Positions 11,801 to 24,452 of a DNA stretch of 64,000 nt are shown piece after piece. The translations under genes and the position numbers were made by a program. The DNA is taken from contig JADWOT020001587.1 in assembly GCA_036345935.2 (NCBI GenBank), positions 1-64,000 on the forward strand, written 5' to 3'. Below the pieces are notes generated by a model that saw nothing but the letters and a program-made list of their open reading frames with translations, was not told the origin of the DNA and searched no databases. Every line of letters starts with the position of its first letter. The stretch's first letter is position 1. The DNA is from Taenia hydatigena. Lineage: Eukaryota > Platyhelminthes > Cestoda > Cyclophyllidea > Taeniidae.

Positions 11801-12300
11801 AACACATTACACTTTGGTTGAGGAAGAAGGATACGCTAACAGTAGCCCACCTCGTTGGCACGTGGGATTCTCGCGTACTCGGTTCCATGTTAGACAGACT
11901 GTTACTCTAACAGGTTAATCATCATATGCACACCAAAGGCACTTCTTCAGTTATCTATTTTGCATTTATTGCCACTAAGTCCAAGAAAAACAACACAGAT
12001 ACTGTCCAGCTTCCCATGACCTTGCCAGCACTTCCATTTCAGCTCAGATTCCTCCCTCACCGAACATTGCGAAAGAAGGAATCAGAGGGTGACACTGATC
12101 TACGCATATTTGGAGTTGCCATACACACGCGTCCACATGCAAGGTGAAATAGCGAGAAGAGCACACCAGCATGATGAAGATTATAAGCTATATAAACGAA
12201 AGCCGATGTGTAAGAGCAAAAGCATTGCAAGTAATAAAGCGCCAGACTACCCAGCAGTGGCGGGCTGCTAGAAATAATGGGGAGTTGGCTGAGATTTTGA
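8821..12300. other. Intergenic, nothing recognised
   Basis: No domain, RNA gene or strong repeat was found on either strand. Part of it, around 10.9-11.3 kb, is especially A+T-rich and shows a weak resemblance to 16.8-17.0 kb (a shared GAGCATCAGT...GAGTCTGC), which I do not regard as proven. Confidence 0.5.
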
Positions 12301-12680
12301 CCCGAGATCACTCGCACCCCATCCACCATCCATCACCTCGGAGCGCAGGCCAACGCAATGCTACGCCGTCCAATGCAATCACCCTCTCTCCTATTCCACC
12401 ACTATCCATCTCTGCCCTCCACGTGTCACGCGTCCGCGCTACCCTTTTCTGCTTTCTGACGCCAACACCACTCACACCGAATACGCCCTCCTCCCCAAAA
12501 AGTGCACTAGCACTCACACCTCCCCGACCGCTGGCCACCATTTCTGCTTATTCATCCACCAACCCACTCTTTAATGCCCAACAAGTGGTCCGCTTATCAA
12601 CCGATCGGTCCATTTATCTTCTTCCATTGCTACTTGCCCACCGAATCATTCGTGCCCATATACCAACACCGTGAGAGGTA
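12301..12680. repeat. Pyrimidine-rich (C/T on plus strand) tract
   Basis: The plus strand is strongly enriched in C and T (CCATCC, CACC and CTCC runs). This produces a 167-codon open frame rich in Pro, Ser, Thr and Leu that looks like a composition artefact. Comparable strand-asymmetric tracts occur near tRNA-like elements at 19.3, 22.6 and 32.8 kb, though no tRNA-like piece could be confirmed here. Confidence 0.5.
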
Positions 12681-15600
12681 GCCTGCAAACTGCAGCATGA
12701 ATGAAGGCACGCACATACGCAATGCCAGCGGGCCAGCAGACCTGTGGCAGCAGGTTAAATTGCACCACCACCAGGTGGCGTCTCACTCTTGCCAGAAGTT
12801 GGGCTCCAATTCACGCCTGCATGAGTTTCCTTTGCAATTTGTGCTTCTCTGCGTTCATTGTTTCTCCTTTTGCTGACCTTCTAATTTATATTTACAACTT
12901 CTTTCTCATTGTTATCTTTTTATAAAATGTGATAAATTTGGCTTTAAATCAATTCGTTGTGCGCCATGCTGTTGCATTGGTACGGATATTGCCTTGGGTT
13001 TAAGAATAACGTAAGATTTAAGAACAGAAAGTCGTTACATTTTAGTTTCTGCATTGTTGCCGCCTATCCCAACTACTTTTCAATTTTAATGTGTCGTTTT
13101 GCTAATTACGTGGTTGACTTGTCTCTGCTCCTCCACCAACTTTTGAATTTCCCTTTTTCGATTAATTTCGCAGAGACACCATATCAAGTCTTGCACGCAA
13201 TCGCAGACAACAGTGCTAACTTGCCTCATGCTAAGGGTAGACTGATGCAATGCATCGTGTCGACAGTAGAAGAACCGTGTGTGTACAGCCAGCCTTACTC
13301 GGTCAGGTAACCTTAGACTCATAGCTGATCCTGTGATTTGATGCGTAAACTTCCTCGCGATGACCTGCTTGGGTCCCAAACGCGCTGTCTTGGTAACCAT
13401 TATATCTCCATGATCATCCGAACCGCCTTCTCCTCCAACTCTTCCTCGTTTCACTCCCACTGCGCCAAAAGAGGGATATCCAGCACCAGAGGTGCGTCGT
13501 CCACCAGCATGAGGGGGAAGGCATTAGGAACTGCATTGAATGCGTAGGCCACATAAGGCCGAGCAAGTGATTATAGTGAATGACACACGTAGCGTAGGCA
13601 ATTCCCGTGCCATACAGCATAAATTAAGGTGGAAAGCGGAGTGGTTTTGTGCGCATGAATTCAATAGCTCGTGATGAAGCTTGTTGTGAACGACGAGACA
13701 AATTTCAAACCTGCTAATATCTACACTAAGCACACAAGACACTTGAGAGATGCAGCCACATTAAAGACGGTCATATGTCCATGCAACAATAAGGTTCCTG
13801 GCGGTGGTAATCCCATTCGCAGTCCACAATAAGCGATCTCGTGGGCATTCAGCAAATGAAATCATGATGACTAACGCTTATCTTGGCAATAAATTGTACA
13901 AGGAGCAAGTTTTCGCAAAAACAGTGAATCCAAACGCACCCAAACATTTACATTTTCCAAGCGCTAGCACAAGCTGTGCACCAAGAAAGGGGAGTGGTTT
14001 ATCCCAGGACGAAGCTGCCCAGGCACCGATTGAAAGCTATGCGACAAATGTAAGCTTATGAAAGGACAGTGAGGAAAAATAAATGCCGATCTCACTACTA
14101 TATGCTTGCACATTTCACTTGCGAAATGTTCTAATGTAAGGAACGATGCTCGTAGTCATGCGAAGAAAATATAAAGGTGTTACTCTGACTTCCTATTCTA
14201 CATTCCTTTCGGCAGAACATATGCTGATGCAAAACAATCGCACTAAAGCACAAGGCATGCAAGGATATTCCACCATCTTTTGCGTCTCAAACCTACAAGT
14301 AGCTCAGATTGCAATCCAGAATAGATATTAAGTGTTGTGGGATATAGCTTCTCAATGATCAGGCAAAATAACTATCAAACGTTATTCAAATTTGCCCAGC
14401 TGAGGCATCATAAGGGGCTTGTAACATGCAGAGGGACCCAGGTAACAGTTACGTTTACTTTGCTACGGTAGATGAGGTAGGGTGTGGTCTTCGCTATAAA
14501 ATGGGAGTACCACATCATCCTTATCCGTATCCGCTTCATTCCCCCCATTATATCGCCATCCCTTGCGCACATTAACACATAACTTGGGAAACCAAAATTA
14601 ACAAGATGGGGATAAAGTGACATCAAGTCAACAGTGCTCAGGACTGCTCTGACTGTCTCGCAAACAAACGCTTTGTGCAGCGAAATTCACAGCAAGTGTA
14701 CATCGCATTTGGCGGGAGCCATAAAGTGTCAGCTGGGGTACCTGCAACTCCGGGGTAAGTACCTGTTCGGTTCGACTAAATTCTCGGACATGTAACTGCT
14801 TTGCCTCCCCATTTTAGCTGCTACATTTGGGGGTTGAGGACACTGAGTTTCTTGCAATCACTGGCCAGCGTCTTTATCTCCCATGGAGTGTAACAAGATT
14901 CCTAAACGCCTTGTAGCTATGCAAAATCAAGAGAAGTCACCAGTGGTTGGTTATGGTGAAGATCATTTGGCGTGGTTGTGATGCGGACGTTAAGCCGTTA
15001 TTTCATCTGCAGTCCGGCACCTGGTTTGGGATTGTTCAGCTGAATGGTATTTGAAACGTCTGACTCGCCCTCAGAAGCAGGGTGGATTGAGGGATGCCAC
15101 TCGACTTGTTTGTAATTAAAGGCACGATTGCTGTTTGCACTCATAAATGGACTTATGGAACGCCGGAAGTTGTGGTCCACAGTGGTTTATCCAACAGCTT
15201 TCGCAAAGATTCGTGTTTCAAGAAGCATTCTTGGGGCTGTGTTAGTAGAGTTTGGCAAATGAAGCGGTGGCCTCCAGATTGCCATCAGGAGGAATGTAAT
15301 TGAGGCGATTTGCGTGCATCGCCAGATCTTGCCCTTTGGCCTTGTGAACGACAGCGCTGGTGGTTTGGAGTTTTTGCGAGAGGTTTTTGGCTACCGAGTT
15401 CAGTCTGTTTTAAGGGATTGAAATAGTTTCATAATTTAGACGCCGTGGTAGTTGCATGGGACTGGGATTATGGCGTTTAAGTACCGTGATGCGGCAACAT
15501 TATTGCCAAGTATCCATGCAGCTGCTCGGAAGGGATGCGGTCGGCTATTGTTCTCAATGCATTCTCAGATTGAGGTAAGATTTTCAGCAGGTGGTAATTT

Positions 15601-18600
15601 TGGAGGTTGGTTGTTCGACCGGTAATGTGGTCTTGCAATTGTCATTTGCAGTTTGATCATTTTGAAGACTGCTTGTGTTAGAATTGTAGCTGCTCTGGGA
15701 CGTGGGCCTACGATGGCCTGCGATTAGTGTCATCGCGCTTGCAATGTGAACGCGAATCAGTATGTAGGGCATATCGAGCTCATCTACTCCTCCGCGTTAG
15801 CCATAAGGAGCAGGATGAACGGCTTATGCGGTTACTACTGTTGTTCCTATCGTGGCACTCGAATGCGGACGTTCGACCACCTCAATGAGGTACTTTCACC
15901 GGTTGAAACATTTGTCAAGCTGGATGGTGTTTGTCACTCAGATGCTGACTTCGCTGCATCACTTCATTCTTCCCCGTAGTATTAGAGTGGCCGCATTCTA
16001 CTCCGTGTTGTGGTCAATGCAGTTAGCTCCACATTTGTTAGAGTTTAAACGAATAAGCTGCCATGCAGCCACATGCCATGCCGGAAGGCAAGCCGATGAC
16101 GAAGTGAAGACCGCCAGTGCAGTCGCACGCTTTCTCTCCAGCCACACCACTGTGTTTCACAAACTACTTGCTATTAAAAAGAATTGAGTGGCATGCATTA
16201 AAAATTGAAGCAAATGACGCAGTGGAGTGCCACTTTCAAGTCGATTCACGAACATGGAAGATGCAAAGTAGAAAGTGATGAACATGCATCTATTTGCTTG
16301 AAATAATGGTCGCGATGACACCTGCATGTCTGGATAGACTTATGCATCCCTTCACTGGACGACATTAGCGGCTTCACTTTGAATTTCAGTGCTCCCCTAA
16401 TCATAGTTAATCAAATGATCAATTTAGATTCGTAAATGCTAGCCTAAAGTATGACGGTAGAGTGCCCTCTTGATTGCGCAGAATTTAGCATTTCAGCTAA
16501 TTTCATCAGAGCATTGGATTTCGCACTGCTAACCTGTCTATTTGCAAAATAGTTTAAGTGTCAAAAATACTCCAGCTGGTTGGACCGCACCAATTCGTTG
16601 CAGTAGTACCTTTATAACAGGTGTCTTGGCACTCCACCTAAGCTCGCCGTCTTTTGATGTGGCGAATTGGAATTGAGAATAATCTTTTTCATTGCATCAG
16701 CTGAGACTCAAAACTGCAAGCTATGAAGTAGGCCAGTAAAAATTAGTTCAAACTGCTTTAAAATTAGTGCAGTTTTTCAGTGGCATATAATTATCCATCT
16801 AATGTCCTTGTACCTGAGCTAAATTAGCGAAGCAATAGTTGCGACTTCCAAGCTATGACATTTTCTGTCAGTCGCAGCCGATTCTGATCCTTTTTTTCAA
16901 AACACGGTGCATCACCGGAGCATCAGTAGTGGAGTCTGCTTTTAAAGTTGCTACAAATGGTCAAAAATAGTTCACAATTTCTGCTAGATATTGGACCAAC
17001 AATTGGACTTTAGGATTGCATGTGTTCAATGTGGCAGCTTCAACTTCATTTGGAGCACTTTTTATGAATTAGCACCAATGGTGAAGATTGTCTGTCTAAG
17101 GGCGGTTTGTGATGTGTGAGGCATATGCACCCCCTACTGACAAACTCCTACCTGCCAATAGTTTTGCACGTGTTTTAGTTACACTTTGATACAATGAGTA
17201 CGGTTTAGTTCAGTGACGTCTTTGTTCTTACTAGCATAAATCTATCAGCTTTGTTGACAAAGTGGTATGTATGCTTGTCTGAATGCACTCGCTAAGCGAG
17301 AAGCGGTCAGAAAGTGTTGGCTTCGTGTTGAATGGATGTCATCGTCTCTCGAGGAGGATACGTACCCTGAATGCGTGCAGCCTGCAATATCTGTGTCCCT
17401 TTAATAATCACTGCACCATAAAATTTGTCATGTGCCAACTCGCCTACTCATTCCAAGTACATCAACGCCAAAGTGGGAATGAGAACCATTGCACTCAAGA
17501 CATAAGAACGCTGCACTTTTCTTCACTAATGCTGTAAGTAGTGCTAATCATACATTTGTGCATTCATCTGAGTGCTGAGATGCTCGATTCTTTGCATAAC
17601 TAACTGATGAGCATTTCGAATTCTTCTTCTCCAACTTAAAGCAATTCAGAATGATTAAGCATGCGTGCATTCATAACTCGAATTTCCGACTCGATACCTA
17701 AACAAAGAAACGTTGATTAGCTAAAGTTTGCTATCAGGTTTATAGCGCAACTACCACCACCACGGTGCAGATGGACAGGCTGGCTTCATTGATTGAGGAA
17801 ATAGATTCTACCAAACTTAAGGCTATTACTCTTCCGCAAGTTTAATTTCATTGACTTAGAACTTCCTTACAACAGCACAGTGATTTTGCGTCGCTGCCAT
17901 CTAAGTAGAGGCGTAGATTGGCGTAACATCATCTCGGTATTTGGTAAGCGAGCGGTCCTAACACCATCACCAGCATTCCGTACTTCCTGCTGACAGTCAT
18001 GTCACCAGACAGATAAAGATAGCGTCTGTTTACCAGCATTGGTACGTGTTTCACATAGAAGTAGCCATTCAAAGGACTAAGTGCTCAGACTTTTTAACAA
18101 TGCCATGAATGAGGGCCCAATTTTTGATGCACGCTAATTGACGGCTGTTCAGTAAAGTTAATCCACAAAGAGTATGCCTTGTGCAAATGCACCCACGCAC
18201 TATTTCCATCTGGTGGTAAAAGTGAGTTTGTCTCATGCACAAAATAGGCGAATACTTGCGCATCCTTTCAGAGCAAACGGTGCCTCACTTTGAAATGGCT
18301 TTAACTAGAATACAGGGTATGCGATGCAATTACATTTTAGCAACCCTTTAATAGGAGACCCAAGTAGGGTGAGTAGAAATGAAATAGCATGGCATAATTA
18401 TTTTGTGTAAAACTGAGGAGCGCCTCAAGCGATTTTACAACCACCTCAAATACAGCTTTGATGAACGAGCTCAATTTGGCCTCATGTCAGTAAATTTGAT
18501 TTGTAGACAGGAGCCACTGCCATTTCCATTTTACAGAGGCTCTAGTGTTCGAAGAGAAACTAGTGATAAGAAGTTCACTCCATGTGGCGCTCTTACCGAT

Positions 18601-19261
18601 AGTTTATCAAGGTGTATTTATCATCGTTCGAAATCGTCCCACCCAATTTTGCGTTTCAAAATGCTTTTTTTGTATGCATCACTTAGTTGACACGACTTGT
18701 CTGACAAGCGAAATAGAATAGAAGGTTTCAATTTGTTGAAGTACTTTGTTGTGAAATGGTCCTGAGCCATCCTGCGTGAAAGCATGGTGATTGATGTGGA
18801 TTTGTCAACCGAACCCACCAATTAACCTACGTCCCTTACCAAGACCACCACCGCGTCGGACACTTTGGCTTAAAGCCGGATCATCAGCCTGTGTGACAGC
18901 TGATATGGGATTTTCACATATAGACAGAGGAAAGGGCTCCATACTGGTCCAAATCCTACTTAATGCAGAGTTTGACTAAAAATGGAAATTTCCTGCCTTA
19001 TACCTAGGTGACTGCAATGTCCCAAACCCTTGCCACTCTTCTTCGGACACAAGTCTACTTCCACGTGCTGTGGCACCCACTGTTGCCGAGGCTCTCCCAT
19101 ACCGCACCACACCACATCGCACCAGACTACACACCACACTGCTGCGTAGTGCCCAATGAGCAGAAGGTAGGCGACATTCAACACGAATGCCACTGGACTA
19201 AAATGTGCTCTTGCTGCTTGCAAAAGCAGACCACTGAGCTACCCAAGTGGGTGAATTTGAC
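12681..19261. other. Intergenic, nothing firmly recognised
   Basis: Between 14.7 and 16.2 kb the sequence is G/T-richer and has longer stretches with few stops in more than one frame, but I could not match any of them to a protein family. An acceptable splice donor-like TTGAG|GTAAGA at 15572-15582 ends one such stretch. The rest is ordinary A+T-leaning DNA. Confidence 0.45.
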
Positions 19262-19525
19262 AGTAGAGGGAATTGGCGGAGTAGGAGCGGTGGTCAGTGG
19301 AGTGGTGTTGTTAAGGCACGAGTGAAGTTGTGAAGGGGAGAGATGGTAGAGAGAGTGAAGCATGAGGGATGAGGGTGAGCACGGTGCTGCAGTGTGGAGG
19401 AAATTTATGATGTGCGCAGTGTTGCGGTGAGTAGATGTGGTGAGAGATTGGTGGGCAGAGGAGGCGGAGGGTATGCGTAGGGTGGATAGGGAGGGCAGGG
19501 GGTTGACAAAACGGAAGAGCGAGAG
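19262..19525. repeat. Purine-rich (G/A on plus strand) tract
   Basis: Strong G/A bias (GGGGAGAGATGG, GGAGGCGGAGGG and similar) runs up to the 5' end of the tRNA-Ser-like sequence. The minus strand is therefore C/T-rich and yields a long Ser/Pro/Thr/Leu-rich open frame that I regard as an artefact. Confidence 0.55.
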
Positions 19526-19529
19526 GCGT

Positions 19530-19611
19530 AACGTGGTGGCCAAGTGGTTAGGGCGATAGACTGCTGATCCATTGGGGCTTCCTCGCTTGAGTTCGGGTCT
19601 CACCTGCGTCC
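19530..19611 (+). tRNA. tRNA-Ser(GCT)-like sequence (degenerate, SINE head)
   Basis: An 82-nt type II fold. The acceptor stem AACGTGG/CTGCGTC has one mismatch and two G-T pairs. The D arm is GCC...GGC. The anticodon loop CTGCTGA gives anticodon GCT with four of five stem pairs. There is a long variable arm (GGGGCTTCCTC) and a T arm TTGAG/CTCAC around TTCGGGT with four pairs. Box A is TGGCCAAGTGG. The mismatches and the TTCGGGT loop argue for a tRNA-derived element rather than a working tRNA. Confidence 0.65.
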
Positions 19612-19840
19612 TGCGACTGCTTATTGCCCACCCAGCTACTGTGCCGCTTATTGCACTTCGAGTGGCTTGCTTTGCGTCGCTCGCATTGTCGTTGCTGTGG
19701 ATGACTTCCAACCGCATAGCTTTGCCAGTGGGGAGCCCTCGAGCGTCCCTTTGAAGCATTGGTGTTGTCACTGGTTGTGTGGTTCGTCGCTGCTCTCTGC
19801 GTGAAGACTCAAGCATGGGAGGAACACACTTTGATCTTTT
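19530..19840 (+). mobile_element. tRNA-Ser-headed SINE candidate
   Basis: A tRNA-Ser-like head (19530-19611) is followed by about 220 bp of body and tail ending at the first TTTT run (19837-19840), a plausible RNA polymerase III terminator. The body segment 19713-19800 recurs at 21100-21202 and the tail GTGAAGACTCA...ATGGGAGGA (19801-19829) recurs at 24409-24436. A tRNA-like promoter head, a repeated body and a T-run end are the defining layout of a SINE. There is no obvious A-rich or LINE-like 3' tail, and flanking target-site duplications were not identified. Confidence 0.6.
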
Positions 19841-21099
19841 CCAAAAGAGACACCGCTTATGGGAACTCTCCTGTTAGGAATCGCCGAATAACAGTTGTGC
19901 TAGAAGCTCTAAACGAATTGTGTTTTAATCACAATGAGCGAGGGAGAGGTGTTTCCATTAGCTTAACTCCATTTAAGCATTTTACTTACAACCTCCAAGT
20001 ATGAGGCTCATTTGGGACAATGCAGTTGATATTGGGAAGTCCAAAACGAGTTTGCATGCCGTATCGTAGATTACGCATAATTTGACACATTTCATTTGAC
20101 TGGACCCGTTTAAATCACATCAAATTGGCGTGGATTTGATAGAATGTATATAAACATATTAAAATGCTAGAAATAGAGGTAGATCTCACAAAATGAGCAC
20201 TACCTCAATTGGTACAACTCTATTCTTATGTAGAATGGCGAAAGGCGACCTTCTGCTTGAATGGATTGAGATTTTCTTGTTCAGCACCTCTAAATGAGCT
20301 ATTGAATTGCTCCACTTTACTGGACAGTGCAATGCACAATTAGTTGTGCTGTGCCAAATTTTAGTCGAATAGAGCATTGACAATCATTTTGATTTGATCC
20401 CAAGCATTCCAATGCGAAAAATACCGGATCAGGTCAAATTGTCATGACAACTTGGCATTGGGTTGACGTGGATCAGATGGGATGAACATCACATAGGCTG
20501 CACACACCGTACTGTCAGGAGTCTCAGCTAGTAAGCAGCTTTTGTCTGATTTAACAGCAGCCTCTTTACTCCCCATTTCCAAATTTAACACTATTTTCAT
20601 CCAGTGCTTTGTAATGCAACAGTCAACATTTAGCCGTGTGTTACTCATCGGTTTACCTTACGTTAGCTTCACTACATTGAATTGGTTTTGCTCAAATCGC
20701 ATTAGATTTGAGGACTTTTGGATAAGAGTCCTTTGAGTGAATTAAATATAGGCACAAAAAATGTGCATATCATCAGTTGCTTTAGCGATACCGTCATGAG
20801 CAGGGTCAAATCGATGTCATCGACCGTTCTACAACGTTGCGTATTCATACTCTAATTCTGCAAATGACGTCGACAAAACTCGGCTATGCCTCCTAATGAG
20901 CAGGTGTCAATGGGCCCAAGGCTGGATTTCATCCAGTGATTATCAAAATTCATTCAGTTAGAACTTCCCTGGATAGATGTTCACATTTATGAAATAATTG
21001 TCCCATTCGGCAACCATGGAGCATCATGCTGCAATGCTGACACATAAATTAGTGGAATTTATCATTGAGTTATGTAAACGCAAATTGCGGTAGTTCATA

Positions 21100-21202
21100 G
21101 TGCATAGTTTTGCCAGTAAGGAGCCCTCGGACATCTCCTTGTAGCTCCTCCGCTCCTGCATTGGCGTTGCCACTGGTTGTGTGGTTCGTCGCTGCTCTCT
21201 GC
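21100..21202 (+). repeat. Fragment of the Ser-headed element (body)
   Basis: It shares GCATAG-TTTGCCAGT, GGAGCCCTCG and a long exact block (CACTGGTTGTGTGGTTCG continuing to TCTCTGC) with 19713-19800. It contains a small insertion (GCTCCTCCGCTCC) absent from the first copy. The tRNA-like head and the tail are missing, so this is a partial or truncated copy. Confidence 0.8.
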
Positions 21203-22678
21203 TTTGCGTTCTTCTCTTTGCCTTTCACGGAAAGGAGCATCACTAAAAGCTGCAGTCGATGTCCGACACCCAGTCGGTGCATCAATGGCAAGTGAAGAAT
21301 AGAGGTGTAGATGATTCAATAGCTGGTCTGGTGATTTAAAACAGTCATCAAAATACGCGAAATTTTTACTTTGTAGCAGTGGAAGGGGCATACTGAGGCC
21401 ATCTCTGGCTTTTCTTACCACTGTTATTGGTTCATTTATTTGCCAAGATTGTTGGGGGGCAGGCTCGTATGACCACATGCGTCCTCTTCGCCAGTCAACG
21501 AAACGTCCTTCCTAGGCCAGGGCTGACTGTTTTCAGGCGTCGTCGACATGCCATTACTCAGGCACTAGCCTCCTGTATGTGCGTCATCCGCGTCAGGTGC
21601 ACCCATACATCATTGCAAAGCACACGAAGCAGGTACTCTTCGCATCGAATGGACATTCCTCTGGATTGAGAACAGTTTTCTGTACAGCGCGGCTAGTAGC
21701 GAAATTGCACACCTCAGCATTACCAAAAGAGCACCAAAATGGGGCGGTTATAGTACGAATCAGAGCATTTACTGATGGGTAGACAATTGTGCAAAGTGTC
21801 TTGTAAACAAGAGTGAAGTGTCTCACGTTGAAAGCGGCTTTTTGGCAGTTTCTTTCAGGTTTTAGCCGCAATAAGTCCTATTATGATTGGCAAAATACTG
21901 CAAATAAACAGCTTATTTAATCCTAGTTAACATCGAGTGTGTAATCAGGCAGGTTGAGGGCAAATTGGTGAGCAAGATTGATTGACAATATTAATGAAGC
22001 AGCAGTTGAGTGACAGAACTGAAGCGGATCATGGTTAAGCAATGCTCGACCTGTGCTTGATGATTCTTCCAAAATATTTAGGGCTGCCATGCGTCTTGCA
22101 AAGTTTTGGCAAAGGGGATTTCACGGCAAGGTAAGTCATCCGTGGTGGTAGCCTTATCGGTGGAATGACGACATGGCGACACCAAATGGCACTGCATGTG
22201 GATTTGCTCGTCGTGACCTCGATACCGCATTGCTGCATGGATTCAAGTCAAAGCTGGTTTGCTTTACGTCTCCGTTGCGTCGACCAACAGGAACGTCTTG
22301 AGGTCTTTTGTTTAATTAGTTTCACGTTTCAATGATGGGATGTCGTCTGGCTCACTGTTGAAGCCTGATTGTAGCTTGTATTGAAATGAAGCAACCTAAG
22401 ACAATGAAGGCATTTGTTAGATGTTAGCCCTTATGATTGCCTAGAGCAACTCTTCGAGACATGTGCATTGAGAGTGCATTGATCTCACAGATTGTAGTCG
22501 GATTGCGAGACAGGCATTTGTAAGTGATTAGATTGGGAATCTTTCTTGTGCACGACAGCATCAAAGAAAGCGGGAGGAATGATGGGCACACGAGCAGCAC
22601 GCATGTGAAGAGAGTGATAGGTAATGTGGGCGGTGTTGTGTTGAAGTGGTGGATGGCAACGCGTCTAGATGGCGCGTC
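21203..22678. other. Intergenic with G/A-rich 3' part
   Basis: No family was recognised. A 127-codon minus-strand frame (21478-21095) overlaps the SINE body fragment and is probably spurious. From about 22540 the plus strand becomes G/A-rich up to the truncated tRNA at 22679. Confidence 0.45.
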
Positions 22679-22714
22679 GCCGTGATAGCTCAGTTGGGAG
22701 AGCGGTTCGAGCCT
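22679..22714 (+). tRNA. Truncated tRNA-like: box A joined to box B
   Basis: The sequence GCCGTGATAGCTCAGTTGGG followed by AGAGCG is a clean tRNA 5' half (acceptor, TA, GCTC/GAGC D stem). It is followed immediately by GGTTCGAGCCT, a clean T-loop/box B. The anticodon arm, variable loop and 5' T stem are missing, and no 3' acceptor strand pairs with the 5' one. It cannot be a working tRNA but keeps both internal promoter boxes of RNA polymerase III. Confidence 0.65.
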
Positions 22715-22734
22715 AGGCAGCAGCATGTCTTTAC

Positions 22735-22748
22735 CATTATTATTATTG
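22735..22748. repeat. (ATT)n microsatellite
   Basis: A short perfect run of ATT units about 20 nt after the truncated tRNA-like sequence. Simple repeats of this kind often form the 3' end of SINEs. Confidence 0.6.
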
Positions 22749-24408
22749 CCATGCCGTCAAAAGGATACGCCTTGTAGTTTAGAAGCTTCCTGAGCGATAA
22801 TGGTCACATGAACAATAAATAATAGCAGCGTTTTTGGGCAAGAATTTTGGTGGCCTTGATCAACCCTACTCTACTGGGAACAGTTTGAAGTGGCCTACAC
22901 CACAGCGCTTGCACATCTGTTACTTATACCCAGAAGATTCTCAGGCGATATAGCTACACAGATGCCCCAAGCCCACTATTACCCACCAAGAGAGAATTCC
23001 GATACATTCTGCCCATCACTGAACAGCTTACGAAGGTAGCATATACGGTGTTCATGAAACCAAAAGGTGTCAGGACAGTAAATCAAAATTTCTTTGATCA
23101 GAGTAGCTGTCAATGTGGAGTGTCTGAATCGATCCATTGCTTTCAATGTCTTAAAATGGGAAGTCAGCATTTTCCGAAACTGAAACACACTGAAAAGTTA
23201 CCGACCTGACACCAGAAAGAGCACTGAGAGTGTGTAGATTTATTAATGCGTCGGATGTGGTGAATCTCTGCCTGAATATTACAGGATGAAAGCGAATCTC
23301 TCTTTAGCATGGCCCCTCTTAGCGTCAAGTAGCAACGCATTAAACCTGGAATACTTAAGCAGCAATTCACCACATTTTAGAGCATTGGTGAACACACGCA
23401 CTTTCAGCGCCCTTTCAGACCGCAGATCAGTGGATTTGTGCCAATTTGCATTGCTTCAATTTTACAGCCATTTCATCCTACCTTTATTCGCGTTATTGTA
23501 TGCACGAATGTGGAAATCAACTGCATTTAGGTTGTGGAAATGTCCCAACTCTAATGTCATGTTAGAGGTTGTACTTGTTAGTGATTAATACTGAATTCTT
23601 CAATCGCATCTCCGTCTCATCTTTGTCACGTCTGTATCTTTTCTTTTTCTGTTGCCCGAGCCTGCCGGTTAAATAAAAGATGACTTTTACTTGTCGATAA
23701 TCGACGGCAGCTGCATCACTGATCCTGCGAACGTAACGTTCATCAAAAGCTAACGGTCTGCTAGACAGACGATTGCTTTTTATTTGTTATGGTTCTGCTT
23801 TGATGAGTGCTAAAACTTATTCAATCGCCCTATTTACCAGACTTTTAAATATATCTATAGTTTGAGCATTGATAAATGCGATTAGTTGCGAGGAAAGTTC
23901 TTTCAGCCTTGCCAAAATTTGGTGTGTAATCAGCGGCTGAAAAGTGCTTTTTGATTGCTGTTTCATTGCACATGCGATGATGTGTTTTCTGCAGAATATG
24001 CATATAACCGAATAAAACTCATTGAGTGGATTCCGCGACCGAGTCTGGTAAAAAGATGGTTTCGCGACAACCGACTTTAATTCACGAACCGACTTTTGAG
24101 TGAATCGACTGTTTTAGTGCCACAATTCTGATTTACACATAAGGCGATTGTCTAAGATCAGCTTCCTTCGATTCCTTCACCTCGGTCCGTCAATTCACTT
24201 TCGGTGAGCGGTGACGGCTGAGGGACTTTATTCGCCGCACTGTCAGTACTGCATATAAAGAAACTGGATGTTGAGGCTTTTAACAATGCGTAGCCATAGG
24301 TCCTGATAGCCAGACTGCATGCCATTAAGTTTAGCGCGAATCTCGGTAAGAATGGTCTACATGTAGTGAAAAGAGAGAGGGATTTTATTTCTTTTGGGGG
24401 TAAAAGCC
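22749..24408. other. Intergenic, nothing recognised
   Basis: Only short frames without domains. A 14-nt match to the core of U6 snRNA at 23304-23317 has no support in its flanks and was rejected. Confidence 0.5.
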
Positions 24409-24436
24409 CGTGAAGACTCAGCTATGGGAGGAGCAC
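24409..24436 (+). repeat. Tail fragment of the Ser-headed element
   Basis: GTGAAGACTCA-G-TATGGGAGGAGCAC matches 19801-19829 with about four differences. As in that copy, a TTTT run follows within a short distance (about 24450). This supports the motif being the 3' end of the element. The body is not recognisable upstream. Confidence 0.45.
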
Positions 24437-24452
24437 CTTCCTGTTCCTTTTA

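Noticed and set aside
11680..11910. GTW motif recalling a LINE endonuclease start
   Set aside because: Only three residues agree and no downstream endonuclease or reverse transcriptase motifs follow in any frame.
12225..12300. tRNA-Leu-like GCGCCAGAC motif
   Set aside because: Only nine consecutive bases agree. No T arm, box B or acceptor pairing could be found.
12171..12674. 167-codon plus-strand open frame
   Set aside because: Its second half lies in a C/T-rich tract, which rarely makes stop codons. The product is low-complexity Pro/Ser/Thr/Leu with no domain.
15090..15580. G/T-rich stretch with two plausible frames and a donor-like GTAAGA
   Set aside because: Both frames contain stops, neither resembles a family I know, and the apparent quality comes partly from base composition.
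19178..19816. 212-codon minus-strand open frame, the longest single frame in the window
   Set aside because: It runs through the reverse complement of the SINE candidate and the G/A-rich tract, so the lack of stops reflects composition. No domain is visible.
23304..23317. 14-nt match to the U6 snRNA core (TTAGCATGGCCCCT)
   Set aside because: The flanks show no U6 similarity on either side, no 5' stem and no T-run terminator at the right place.
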